This document shows, in pieces, positions 1 through 6,531 of a stretch of DNA of 12,691 nucleotides (positions within the stretch are counted from its first letter, which is position 1; each line of letters starts with the position of its first letter). The notes under the pieces are model-generated. The model was not told the origin of the DNA. It ran no database searches and was given only the letters and a program-made list of their open reading frames with translations. The position numbers were made by a program, and so were the translations under genes. Source of the DNA: DATKEH01 sp035546355 (lineage in GTDB: Bacteria > Acidobacteriota > Thermoanaerobaculia > Multivoradales > JAIOJS01); assembly GCA_035546355.1 (NCBI GenBank), contig DATKEH010000406.1:1-12691 (forward strand), in the 5' to 3' direction.

Positions 1-1
1 G

Positions 2-958
2 CTACGCCGTGACCCAGGTGCCGGTCTTGCCTTCCAGCGCCTGCGGGAGCTTGAAGACGTCGGTGATCAGGGTGCGGCTTCCGCCCCCCTCGACGAAGCG
101 GCAGGCCGCCTCCATCTTCGGCCCCATGCTGCCGGCGGGGAAGTGCCCCTCGGCCAGGTAGCCGCGGGCCTCCTCGACCGAGACGATGTTCAGCGGCTTG
201 GCCCGGGGCGTGCCGTAGTGCAGCATCACCCGCTCGACGCCGGTCAGGATGATCAGCTCGGGCGCGCCGAGGGCGAGGGCCATCACCGCCGACGCCAGAT
301 CCTTGTCAATCACGCACTCGACCCCCACCAGGTCGCCGGTCGGCGTACGCGCCACGGGGATGCCGCCGCCGCCGCCGCTGATCACCACCGCCCCGCTCTC
401 GGCGAGGGTGAGGATCTCCTGCCGCTCGATGACGTCCTTCGGTTCGGGCGAGGCCACTACCCGCCGCCAGCCGCGGCCCTGATCCTCCTTCATCACCCAG
501 CCGCGCTCCTCCTGCAGTGCGTCGACCTGATCGGCGCGGTAGGGCGGGCCGACGAACTTGGTGGGGTCGGCGAAGGCGGGATCGGCGGCGTCCACCTCCA
601 CCATGCACAGCAGGCAGCAGACGCGATGGGCCATGCCCCTGCGGCGCAGCTTGCCGCGCAGCACCCGCTCGAGCATGTAGCCCAGGCCGCCCTGGATGTC
701 GGCGCCGATGACGTCGAGCGGCAGCAGCGGCGCCTCGTCGCGGGCGAGCTCGACGCGGATCATCTGGTTGCCGACCTGCGGGCCGTTGCCATGGGTGAGC
801 ACCAGCTCGTACCCCCGCTCGAGCAACGACACCACGCTGTCCAGGCTGCGCTCGAGGCTGGCGTAGTCCTGCTCGACGGTGCCCTCCTCGCCGGGCCGGG
901 CGATGGCGTTGCCGCCGAGGGCGATCACCGCGCGCCGGCGGTGCAGCTCGCGGAACAT
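2..958 (-). CDS. arcC: carbamate kinase
   Basis: Transfers phosphate reversibly between carbamoyl phosphate and ADP, giving ATP, carbamate and hence ammonia and CO2; a cytosolic enzyme of the amino-acid kinase fold. The 318-residue product has the usual family length (about 310). Visible motifs are VIALGGNAI (11-19), LTHGNGPQVGN (54-64), MKEDQGRGWR (156-165), VISGGGGGIPV (192-202), VIDKDLASAV (216-225), TGVERVMLHYG (239-249) and FPAGSMGPKMEAA (273-285), all close to characterised carbamate kinases. The ATG start puts the first beta strand about ten residues in; the open frame continues upstream, but that part is low-complexity Arg/Ala/Gly. No Shine-Dalgarno precedes the ATG. It lies 98 nt after hemD, same strand, so readthrough from the heme operon is possible. 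arcA/arcB are not in the window, and the gene ends at its left edge, so its partners are unknown. Carbamate kinase is near certain; arginine catabolism as its pathway is not shown. Confidence 0.95.
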   Translation of the reverse strand: MFRELHRRRAVIALGGNAIARPGEEGTVEQDYASLERSLDSVVSLLERGYELVLTHGNGPQVGNQMIRVELARDEAPLLPLDVIGADIQGGLGYMLERVLRGKLRRRGMAHRVCCLLCMVEVDAADPAFADPTKFVGPPYRADQVDALQEERGWVMKEDQGRGWRRVVASPEPKDVIERQEILTLAESGAVVISGGGGGIPVARTPTGDLVGVECVIDKDLASAVMALALGAPELIILTGVERVMLHYGTPRAKPLNIVSVEEARGYLAEGHFPAGSMGPKMEAACRFVEGGGSRTLITDVFKLPQALEGKTGTWVTA

Positions 959-966
959 GGGAGCGG

Positions 967-972
967 ATTGTA
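967..972 (-). promoter_or_regulatory. arcC: candidate -10 box for arcC (TACAAT)
   Basis: On the minus strand TACAAT, preceded directly by TG, lies only 8 nt before the arcC ATG and is the lone AT-rich patch in the 98-nt hemD-arcC gap. It matches the sigma70 -10 consensus at 5 of 6 positions. No -35-like hexamer is visible at 17 nt spacing. If used, transcription would begin at or within a few bases of the ATG, fitting the absence of a Shine-Dalgarno. This is inferred from sequence only. Confidence 0.35.
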
Positions 973-1056
973 CAGGGTCGGGGGCGGAGGGGGCGGTGGC
1001 GACATCGGTCGTCGGGGCGAGGCTCCCTCCCCGCCCGGGCCGGCGCAGGCCCACCG

Positions 1057-1863
1057 CTACGGGGGTCGGGGCTCGCGGGAATCCGGTCCCTCCGTCCCGG
1101 CCGCCGCCACGATGGCGGCGACCAGGGCCGCCGCCGTCGGCGCCGCCGCCTCGGCGACCCGCTCGCGGGGTACTCCCAGCTGGCGCAGGGCGCGGCTGGT
1201 CACCGGGCCGATGGACGCCGCCCGCAGCGTCTGGCGGCGCCGCCTCCAGGCCTCTGCCGCCAGCCCGGCGAAGGCGCGGGCGGTGCTCGGGCTGGTGAAC
1301 GTCACCCAGCCGAGCGGGCCGGTGGCGAACAGCTGCGCGAAACGCGCCGCAGCCTGTGCCGGCAGCCGCTTGCCGTAGGCGATCACCACGTCGACGGCGA
1401 CACCGGCCTGCCGCAGGCCGTCCGCCAGGAGGGGCCGCGCATCCTCGGCCTGCGGCAGCAGCACGCGCTCGCCGGGCGTGAGGCGGGGCAGCAGCTCCGC
1501 CAGCAGCCCTTCGGCGCGGGGCGCGCCAGGCACCAGATCGACTTCGATCCCGCGGCCCTGGAGCTCGGCGGCCGTGGCGCTGCCCACTGCCGCCACTCTC
1601 GGCCATCGCGACGGCAGCTCCGCGGGCGGCGCGTCGAGCAGGGCGGACACCGCGTTGGCGGAGGTGAACACCACCCAGTGGTAGGCGGTGAGGCCGCGGC
1701 GCGCCGCGGTCAGGAGGGCGGGCTCGTCCGGGGGCACCACGGCGAGCAGGGGCAGCGGCTCGACGCTGGCGCCGGCCGCCGCCAGCAGCCCGCGCAGCTC
1801 GGCGGTCTGGCTCTCGGCCCGGGTCACCACCACCCGCGTCCCGGCGAGGGGTCCGGCGCTCAC
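1057..1863 (-). CDS. hemD: uroporphyrinogen-III synthase
   Basis: Cyclises hydroxymethylbilane to uroporphyrinogen III with inversion of ring D, the branch point to heme, siroheme and cobalamin; cytosolic. The 268-residue protein starts with the family N-terminus GTRVVVTRAESQ (8-19) and continues with VVFTSANAV and, in the second half, WVTFTSPSTARAF and ASIGPVTSRALRQLG, the conserved pieces of the two-lobed HemD fold. HemD is poorly conserved in general, so these motifs plus position after hemC carry the call. The start is GTG: its bases overlap the hemC stop as GTGA, and no in-frame ATG lies near the conserved N-terminus. There is no clear Shine-Dalgarno, so translation probably depends on ribosomes finishing hemC. 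The last residues (after about 255) are a Gly/Ser/Pro-rich tail. It is the last gene of the ccsA-hemA-hemC-hemD block. Confidence 0.93.
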   Translation of the reverse strand: MSAGPLAGTRVVVTRAESQTAELRGLLAAAGASVEPLPLLAVVPPDEPALLTAARRGLTAYHWVVFTSANAVSALLDAPPAELPSRWPRVAAVGSATAAELQGRGIEVDLVPGAPRAEGLLAELLPRLTPGERVLLPQAEDARPLLADGLRQAGVAVDVVIAYGKRLPAQAAARFAQLFATGPLGWVTFTSPSTARAFAGLAAEAWRRRRQTLRAASIGPVTSRALRQLGVPRERVAEAAAPTAAALVAAIVAAAGTEGPDSREPRPP

Positions 1864-2780
1864 GGCTGCGACCGCTGCGCCAGGATCTCGGCCGCGCCCT
1901 GGCGATGCAGCTCGGCGGTGCATTCCCCCGCCACCGCCTCCGGGTCGCGGCCGGTCGCGGCGGCGCGAGCCACGCGCCGCCCGTCGGGGGTGGCCAACAG
2001 CGCGGCGAGACGGATGGCGCCGTCGTCTGCGGCCTCCGCCCACGCTGCCAGCGGCAGGGTGCAGTCGGCGCCGAAGGCCGCCACCACGGCCCGCTCGGCG
2101 CGGGTGGCCAACGCCGTCGCGGGGTGGTCGAGCGCCCGGCACAGCGTCTCGGCGGGCGTGCCGCGGCGCACCTGCAGAGCCAGCGTGCCCTGCCCCGGCG
2201 CAGGCAGCATCAGCCGCGGCTCGATGGGGTGGGCAGGCAGGTCGTCGATCCCCAGCCGGGCCAGCCCCGCCGCCGCCAGGATCAGCCCCGCCGCGCCACT
2301 CTGGCGCCACTTGCGGACCCGCGTCTCGACGTTCCCCCGCACTGGCTCGACGCGCAGGTCGGGACGCGCGGCGCGCAGCTGCGCCTGGCGGCGCAGCGAG
2401 CCGGTCAGCAGCACCGCCCCCTCGGGTAGTTGCGACAGGCTCGTCGCCGTCTCCGAGATCAGCGCGTCGCGGGGATCAGCGCGGCGCGGGAAGGCGGCGA
2501 GGAGGAGCTGCTCGGAAAAGCCGACGGGGAGGTCCTTCAAGCTGTGCACCGCCAGGTCGAGCCCGCCGTCGAGCAGCCGCTCCTCCAGCTCGCGGGTGAA
2601 AAGGCCCTTGCCGCCGATCCGCGACAGGTCGCCGGGGCGCCGGTCCCCTTCGGTGACGATCGGCACCAGCTCGACGGCGAGGCCGGGGTGGGCGGCCTCG
2701 AGCGCGCCGGCGACCATCGCCGACTGCGCCATCGCCAGCGCGCTGCGGCGCGTCCCCAGCCGCAGGGTCGCCGCCGTCAT
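1860..2780 (-). CDS. hemC: hydroxymethylbilane synthase (porphobilinogen deaminase)
   Basis: Polymerises four porphobilinogen molecules into hydroxymethylbilane on a covalent dipyrromethane cofactor; cytosolic, third gene of this heme operon. The 306 residues match the family length. Visible are the N-terminal LRLGTRRSALAMAQ (6-19), GGKGLFTRELEERLL (56-70), AVHSLKDLP (78-86) with the catalytic Asp83, TGSLRRQAQL (126-135) carrying cofactor-binding Ser and Arg residues, MLPAPGQGTLALQ (191-203), and the C-terminal-domain Cys240 in GADCTLPLAA, which should anchor the dipyrromethane. The ATG overlaps the hemA stop as ATGA and is preceded by a purine-rich Shine-Dalgarno inside the hemA tail. HemB, which makes the substrate, is not in the window. 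No missing key residue was seen. Confidence 0.97.
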   Translation of the reverse strand: MTAATLRLGTRRSALAMAQSAMVAGALEAAHPGLAVELVPIVTEGDRRPGDLSRIGGKGLFTRELEERLLDGGLDLAVHSLKDLPVGFSEQLLLAAFPRRADPRDALISETATSLSQLPEGAVLLTGSLRRQAQLRAARPDLRVEPVRGNVETRVRKWRQSGAAGLILAAAGLARLGIDDLPAHPIEPRLMLPAPGQGTLALQVRRGTPAETLCRALDHPATALATRAERAVVAAFGADCTLPLAAWAEAADDGAIRLAALLATPDGRRVARAAATGRDPEAVAGECTAELHRQGAAEILAQRSQP

Positions 2781-4093
2781 CGCTCCTCCTCCCCCTCGTC
2801 CCCGAGCTGGAACAGCTGGCGGGCGAGCTCGATCCGCGCCAGATGGTCGGCGTCGCCCGAGGTCCGCAGCTGCTGGCTCGGGTGGTGGAGCAGCTTGCGC
2901 ACCAGCGCGCGGCTGAGCTTCTCGAGGTCTTCGTGCACCTCGGGTGGGAAGCGGCCGCGGGCCGCCTCCAGCTCGCGGCGCCGGATGGTCTCTCCCTGAC
3001 GTTGCAGCCGCGCCACCATTGGCTCCGCCCGCAGGCCCTGGTACCAGGCCAGGAAGCACCGCAGCTCCTCGCCGACGATCTCCTGTACCCGGGGGATCTC
3101 GGCGCGACGGCGGGCGAGATTGCGGTCGACGAGCTGCTGCAGCGAATCGAGGTCGTGCAGGAAGACGTTCTCGACTCTCCCCACCGCCGGGTCGACGTTG
3201 CGCGGCACGCCGAGGTCGACGGCGAGCAGCGGCGTGCCGGGTCGCCGGCGCATCGCCTGCTCGGTCTCGACGGGGCGGATGACCGGGTCGCCGGCGGCGG
3301 TGGCGGCGACCAGCACGTCGCTGTCGGCGAGGGCGGCATAGCGTTGGTCGAAGGGCACGTGCTCGGCGGCCGGGAGCTCCTCGAGGAAGGCGCGGGCGCG
3401 GGCGGGATCGCGGTTGGCGAAGCGCAGGCGGAGGACGCCCTTCTCGAGCAGCGGCCGCGCCGCCGTCGCCGCCATCTCGCCGGCGCCGAGGATGAGCACG
3501 CTGTGGCGTTCCAGTCGGGAGAAGATCTGCCGCGCGACGTCGACGATGGCATAGCCGAAGGAGATCGCCCCGGCGTTGATGGCGGTCTCGGCGCGCGCGC
3601 GGCCACCGGCCCGCACCGAGGCCCGGGCCAGGCGCTTGACCACCACCCCGGAGCTGCCCACCGCCTCGGCCAGCTCGGCGGCGTGCTTGACCTGGCCGAG
3701 GATCTCGGGCTCGCCGAGCACCATCGACTCGAGCCCCGCCGCCACCGCCATCAGCCGCCGCGCCGCCTCGCGGTCGTGGTGGACGAAGAAGTGGCCCCCG
3801 GTCTCGATCTCCGGCGCCTTGCGGAAGGTGAGCTCCATGGCGCGGCGGAAGGCGCGCTCCTTCTCGCGCGGCAGCAGGTACGCCTCGGTGCGGTTGCAGG
3901 TCGAGAGCAGGTAGATCTCGCCGAGCTCCGGGTGCTCCTTGCAGCTCCGCAGCAGCTCCTCGGTCTCGGCGGTCGACAGCGCCACCTTCTCACGCAGCTC
4001 CAGCGGGGCCGACTGATAGTCGACTCCGACCACCATCAGCGAGGGCTCGGCGGTGGCGGGCAGCGGCGGCGCGACCGGCACGGGACGAGCCAT
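2777..4093 (-). CDS. hemA: glutamyl-tRNA reductase
   Basis: NADPH-dependent reduction of glutamyl-tRNA to glutamate-1-semialdehyde, the committed step of C5-pathway tetrapyrrole synthesis; cytosolic dimer. The 438-residue product has GVDYQSAPLELREKV (23-37), LLSTCNRTEAYL (62-73) with catalytic Cys66, GLESMVLGEPEILGQVK (120-136), INAGAISFGYAIVDVARQ (172-189), the dinucleotide-binding VLILGAGEMAATAA (199-212) and a helical C-terminal dimerisation region. The start at 4093 shares one base with the ccsA stop (TGATG), favouring coupled initiation; Met20 just before the conserved domain is an alternative, but neither has a good Shine-Dalgarno. The usual HKTAP-type motif is YQSAP here, a mild variation. 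In this operon it feeds HemL and HemB (elsewhere), then HemC and HemD. Heme feedback on HemA stability is known in enterobacteria but cannot be judged here. Confidence 0.97.
   Translation of the reverse strand: MARPVPVAPPLPATAEPSLMVVGVDYQSAPLELREKVALSTAETEELLRSCKEHPELGEIYLLSTCNRTEAYLLPREKERAFRRAMELTFRKAPEIETGGHFFVHHDREAARRLMAVAAGLESMVLGEPEILGQVKHAAELAEAVGSSGVVVKRLARASVRAGGRARAETAINAGAISFGYAIVDVARQIFSRLERHSVLILGAGEMAATAARPLLEKGVLRLRFANRDPARARAFLEELPAAEHVPFDQRYAALADSDVLVAATAAGDPVIRPVETEQAMRRRPGTPLLAVDLGVPRNVDPAVGRVENVFLHDLDSLQQLVDRNLARRRAEIPRVQEIVGEELRCFLAWYQGLRAEPMVARLQRQGETIRRRELEAARGRFPPEVHEDLEKLSRALVRKLLHHPSQQLRTSGDADHLARIELARQLFQLGDEGEEER
2785..2792 (-). promoter_or_regulatory. hemC: ribosome binding site of hemC within the hemA 3' end
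   Basis: On the minus strand the last codons of hemA contain a GGAGGAGGAG run (2792-2783), so an AGGAGG core sits 4-7 nt before the hemC ATG at 2780. It supports this start and shows hemC can recruit ribosomes itself, besides the ATGA coupling. The same bases encode the acidic HemA tail EGEEER. Confidence 0.75.
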
Positions 4094-4917
4094 CACAGCA
4101 CCCGGTGGAACCCGGTGAACAGCACCCCGGCCACCAGCAGGGAGGTGACGATCACCCCCAGCCCGGTGAGGCTGGCCAGCGCGGTCTGCCGTCCCTGCCA
4201 GCGGTGCAGGCGCCGCAGGACCAGCGCGCCGCCGTACAGCGCCCAGGTGGCGAAGGTGAGCAGGATCATGGGATCCCGCCACCAGCCGGGCTTGCCCAGC
4301 AGGCTGGCCCACAACATGCCGTCGAGCAGGGCGACGGTCAGCGCCGCCAGCCCCACCGCCAGGGCGCCGTTCATCATCCGCTCCAGCACCTGCAACGGCG
4401 GCAACTTGCCGTAGAACAGGGTGAAACGCCGCCGCTTGAGCTCGCTGTACAGGCGCAGGAAGAGGAACCCGTAGCTGGCCGCCACGGCGAAGGCCGCGTA
4501 GCCGAGCAGGGCGAACGAGACGTGGATGCCGAACAGCGGGTTGCCGAACGTCTCGCGCTGCGCCGGCTCGGCGGCGGAGAGGCCCACCGCCAGGAGCTGG
4601 AAGAGCAGCACCTGGGCGAGCAGCCAGAACCCGGTCGAGCGCTCGCGGCCGAGCCACTCGAGGAAGGCGTAGATCAGGGCGATGGCGAAGGCGACCGCGG
4701 TGAGCACCTGCCAGACCGCGGCGATGGGGAACTGGCCCCAGTACCAGGTGATCGCCACCAGGTAGGCGAGGTGCAGGGCGAGAGTCGTCAGCAGCGCCGG
4801 GGTGGCGACACGGCCGGCATCGCGCCGGCCGCCGAAGAAGAGCAGGCCGTAACAGCCGACGACGAGGGCATAGGCCAGCAGCAGCACGAGGGGCGCGTAT
4901 GCGAGGAGGCGATCCAT
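4093..4917 (-). CDS. CcsA/HemX-family multipass membrane protein (cytochrome c assembly family)
   Basis: A 274-residue, very hydrophobic protein with about eight predicted membrane segments (near residues 8-28, 38-58, 66-86, 96-113, 130-157, 183-203, 215-235, 247-267). It resembles the cytochrome c assembly family (CcsA/ResC/CcmC/HemX): GIHVSFALLGYAAFA (130-144) matches the family's LHV...LLGYAAF segment with His132, and a second His271 lies after the last helix, like the paired external heme ligands of CcsA. The family's tryptophan-rich WWD motif is represented only by PGWWRDPMILLTFATW (210-225), a degenerate version. First gene of the hem operon, directly before hemA, as HemX-like proteins often are. 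Likely role: inner-membrane heme handling or cytochrome c maturation, or HemX-like influence on HemA levels; the choice between CcsA and HemX is not settled. The ATG at 4917 precedes the first helix by only a few residues. Confidence 0.85.
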   Translation of the reverse strand: MDRLLAYAPLVLLLAYALVVGCYGLLFFGGRRDAGRVATPALLTTLALHLAYLVAITWYWGQFPIAAVWQVLTAVAFAIALIYAFLEWLGRERSTGFWLLAQVLLFQLLAVGLSAAEPAQRETFGNPLFGIHVSFALLGYAAFAVAASYGFLFLRLYSELKRRRFTLFYGKLPPLQVLERMMNGALAVGLAALTVALLDGMLWASLLGKPGWWRDPMILLTFATWALYGGALVLRRLHRWQGRQTALASLTGLGVIVTSLLVAGVLFTGFHRVL

Positions 4918-4948
4918 GGCGGGCAGGGTCGGCGCCGGGCCGCTGCGC

Positions 4949-4968
4949 GGCGGGATGGTACCACCGCC
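4949..4968. repeat. inverted repeat close to the ccsA/hem start, possible operator
   Basis: A perfect 8-bp palindrome TGGTACCA (4956-4963) is flanked by GGCGG (4949-4953) and CCGCC (4964-4968), giving a dyad with a 2-nt asymmetric bulge. Its centre is about 42 nt upstream of the ccsA ATG. On the minus strand it includes TACCAT (4960-4955), a possible -10 box, so a bound factor could block the hem promoter. No -35 is evident, and in G+C-rich DNA such symmetry can arise by chance. Assignment is tentative. Confidence 0.3.
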
Positions 4969-5076
4969 GGGCGCCGACGGCGCGGTGGGCCCATTGTGTA
5001 CCGCCTCCGCAGCCGGGGCGCCGCGCAGCGGGGTGGGCAGGCCCTCACCGTGGGGGTGGCGGCGAGGGCTCGTCGC

Positions 5077-5105
5077 TTGCCGCGCTCCGGTGAGCTTGCT
5101 ACTGT
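5077..5105 (+). promoter_or_regulatory. purA: candidate sigma70-type promoter of purA
   Basis: A -35-like TTGCCG (5077-5082), a 17-nt spacer and a -10-like TACTGT (5100-5105) lie in the 237-nt gap between divergent ccsA and purA. Expected start of transcription is near 5112, leaving a leader of about 43 nt. Spacing is ideal, but each hexamer matches the consensus only partly. A GGGAG (5136-5140) 14 nt before the ATG could be a weak, distant ribosome site. Nothing else coding is seen in 4918-5154. Confidence 0.45.
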
Positions 5106-5154
5106 GGCGCCGGCTTCCCCGGCCTCGCGGCCTCTGGGAGCCGGTCCACCAGCC

Positions 5155-6483
5155 ATGGCCAACACAGTCGTCGTCGGAATGCAGTGGGGGGACGAGGGGA
5201 AGGGGAAGATCGTCGACCTCCTGTGCCCGGCTTTCGACGCGGTGGTTCGCTTCCAGGGGGGGCACAACGCCGGCCACACGGTGCGCTTCGGGGACCGCCA
5301 CTTCTCCCTGCACCTGGTGCCCTCCGGCATCCTGCGCCCGCAGATGCAGTGCGTCCTGGGCAACGGCATGGTGGTGGCACCCGACGCCTTCTTCTCCGAG
5401 GTCGAGCGGCTCGAGGGGATGGGGGTCAGCGTCGCGGGTCGTCTCTTCGTGTCGGACCGGGCCCACCTCATCCTCGAGAGCCACGTCGCCCTCGACGGGC
5501 AGCGGGAAGCGGCGGCCGGCAAGCAGCGCATCGGGACCACCGTGCGAGGCATCGGGCCGGCCTACGAGACCAAGGCGGCGCGGCTGGGGTTGCGAGTGGG
5601 GGATCTCGGGTCGGACCTGCTCGAAGAGCGGCTGCGCGCGCAGCTGGTGCGCATCGAGGCGGAGTTGGTGGCCCTGGGAGGGCAGCCGGTGGGCCATCCC
5701 GTCCACCTGGCCGACCGCTGCCGCGACTGGGCCGAGCGCTTCGCCCCCTTCCGGCGCGACACCGTACATCTGCTCCACCAGTGGATCCGCTCCGGCAAGC
5801 GGCTGCTGTTCGAAGGCGCCCAGGGGTCGCTGCTCGACGTCGACCACGGCACCTACCCCTACGTCACCAGCTCCAGCGCCGTCGCCGGTGGTGCCTGTAC
5901 CGGCACCGGCGTGCCGCCGGCCCGCATCGACGGCGTGCTCGGCGTCCTCAAGGCCTACACGACGCGCGTCGGGGGCGGCCCCTTCGTCGGCGAGCAGCAG
6001 GGCGAGGCGGGCGAGTACCTGCGCAAGCGCGGCAACGAGTTCGGCACCACTACCGGCCGACCGCGCCGCTGCGGCTGGCTCGACCTGGTGGCGGCGCGCT
6101 ACGCGTCGCGGCTCAACGGCGTCGACTGCATCGCCCTCACCAAGCTCGACGTGCTCGACTCCTTCGCCGAGATCCCGGTGTGCATGGGCTACCGCTACCG
6201 CGGCGAGGTGCTGCGGTCGTTCCCTTCCGATCTGCGCGTCCTCGAGGCCGCCGAGCCGGAGCTGAAGGTGCTGCCCGGATGGCGGCGTGAGACGGTGGGG
6301 GTCACCGAGCTCGCGTCGCTCCCGGCCGCGGCGCGCGACTACGTCGCCTTCATCGAGCAGGAGCTGGAGGCGCCGGTCGGGGTGATCTCGACCGGACCCA
6401 GGCGGGAGGAGACGGTCCTGCGCCGGCTGCCGGCGCTCGATCGGCTCACCGGCGGGGCCCTGGCGGACAGCGGCGGCGCTTGA
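5155..6483 (+). CDS. purA: adenylosuccinate synthetase
   Basis: Condenses IMP and aspartate with GTP hydrolysis to adenylosuccinate, first committed step to AMP; cytosolic dimer. The 442 residues compare with about 430 in typical bacteria. Motifs: QWGDEGKGKIVDLL (10-23) with catalytic Asp13 and the GTP-binding loop, GGHNAGHTV (35-43) with catalytic His41, HLVPSGIL (53-60), IGTTVRGIGPAYETK (127-140), then FEGAQGSLLDVDHGTYPYVT, VLGVLKAYTTRVGGGPF, NEFGTTTGRPRRCGWLD, CIALTKLDVLD and a C-terminal GVISTGPRREET. All catalytic elements appear intact. Position 130 is Val in a segment that often reads GTTGRGIGP; B. subtilis PurA, as I recall it, has Lys there, so it is variable. The ATG fits the family N-terminus exactly; the longer upstream open frame is antisense to ccsA. 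It is a single-gene rightward unit, divergent from the heme operon and convergent with the lysine operon; both neighbours consume amino-acid precursors but no functional link is shown. Confidence 0.98.
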   Translation: MANTVVVGMQWGDEGKGKIVDLLCPAFDAVVRFQGGHNAGHTVRFGDRHFSLHLVPSGILRPQMQCVLGNGMVVAPDAFFSEVERLEGMGVSVAGRLFVSDRAHLILESHVALDGQREAAAGKQRIGTTVRGIGPAYETKAARLGLRVGDLGSDLLEERLRAQLVRIEAELVALGGQPVGHPVHLADRCRDWAERFAPFRRDTVHLLHQWIRSGKRLLFEGAQGSLLDVDHGTYPYVTSSSAVAGGACTGTGVPPARIDGVLGVLKAYTTRVGGGPFVGEQQGEAGEYLRKRGNEFGTTTGRPRRCGWLDLVAARYASRLNGVDCIALTKLDVLDSFAEIPVCMGYRYRGEVLRSFPSDLRVLEAAEPELKVLPGWRRETVGVTELASLPAAARDYVAFIEQELEAPVGVISTGPRREETVLRRLPALDRLTGGALADSGGA

Positions 6484-6515
6484 CGGCCCGCCGCGGCGGG
6501 GCCGCCTCTCTTCCC
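6484..6515 (+). terminator. possible purA terminator hairpin in the convergent gap
   Basis: Directly after the purA stop, positions 6484-6489 (CGGCCC) can pair with 6499-6504 (GGGCCG), with further G-C pairs possible inside across a bulge, followed by a pyrimidine-rich tail TCTCTTCCCC. The tail is not a proper U-run, so intrinsic termination would be weak. The 48-nt gap (6484-6531) must also end the lysine operon coming from the other side; that strand has no U-run after the hairpin. Confidence 0.35.
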
Positions 6516-6531
6516 CTGCGCCGCTCCGGGG

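Noticed and set aside
143..1378. Long plus-strand open frame opposite arcC and hemD
   Set aside because: It is antisense to two well-conserved genes and its product is low-complexity His/Ala/Gly/Arg-rich sequence. In very G+C-rich DNA such frames are expected because stop codons are rare.
2843..4414. Plus-strand 523-codon open frame opposite hemA and ccsA
   Set aside because: Antisense to hemA. The translation is compositionally biased with no motif, so it is a GC shadow.
4105..5154. N-terminal extension of the purA frame upstream of 5155
   Set aside because: The frame stays open but is antisense to ccsA, and the conserved PurA N-terminus begins precisely at the ATG at 5155.
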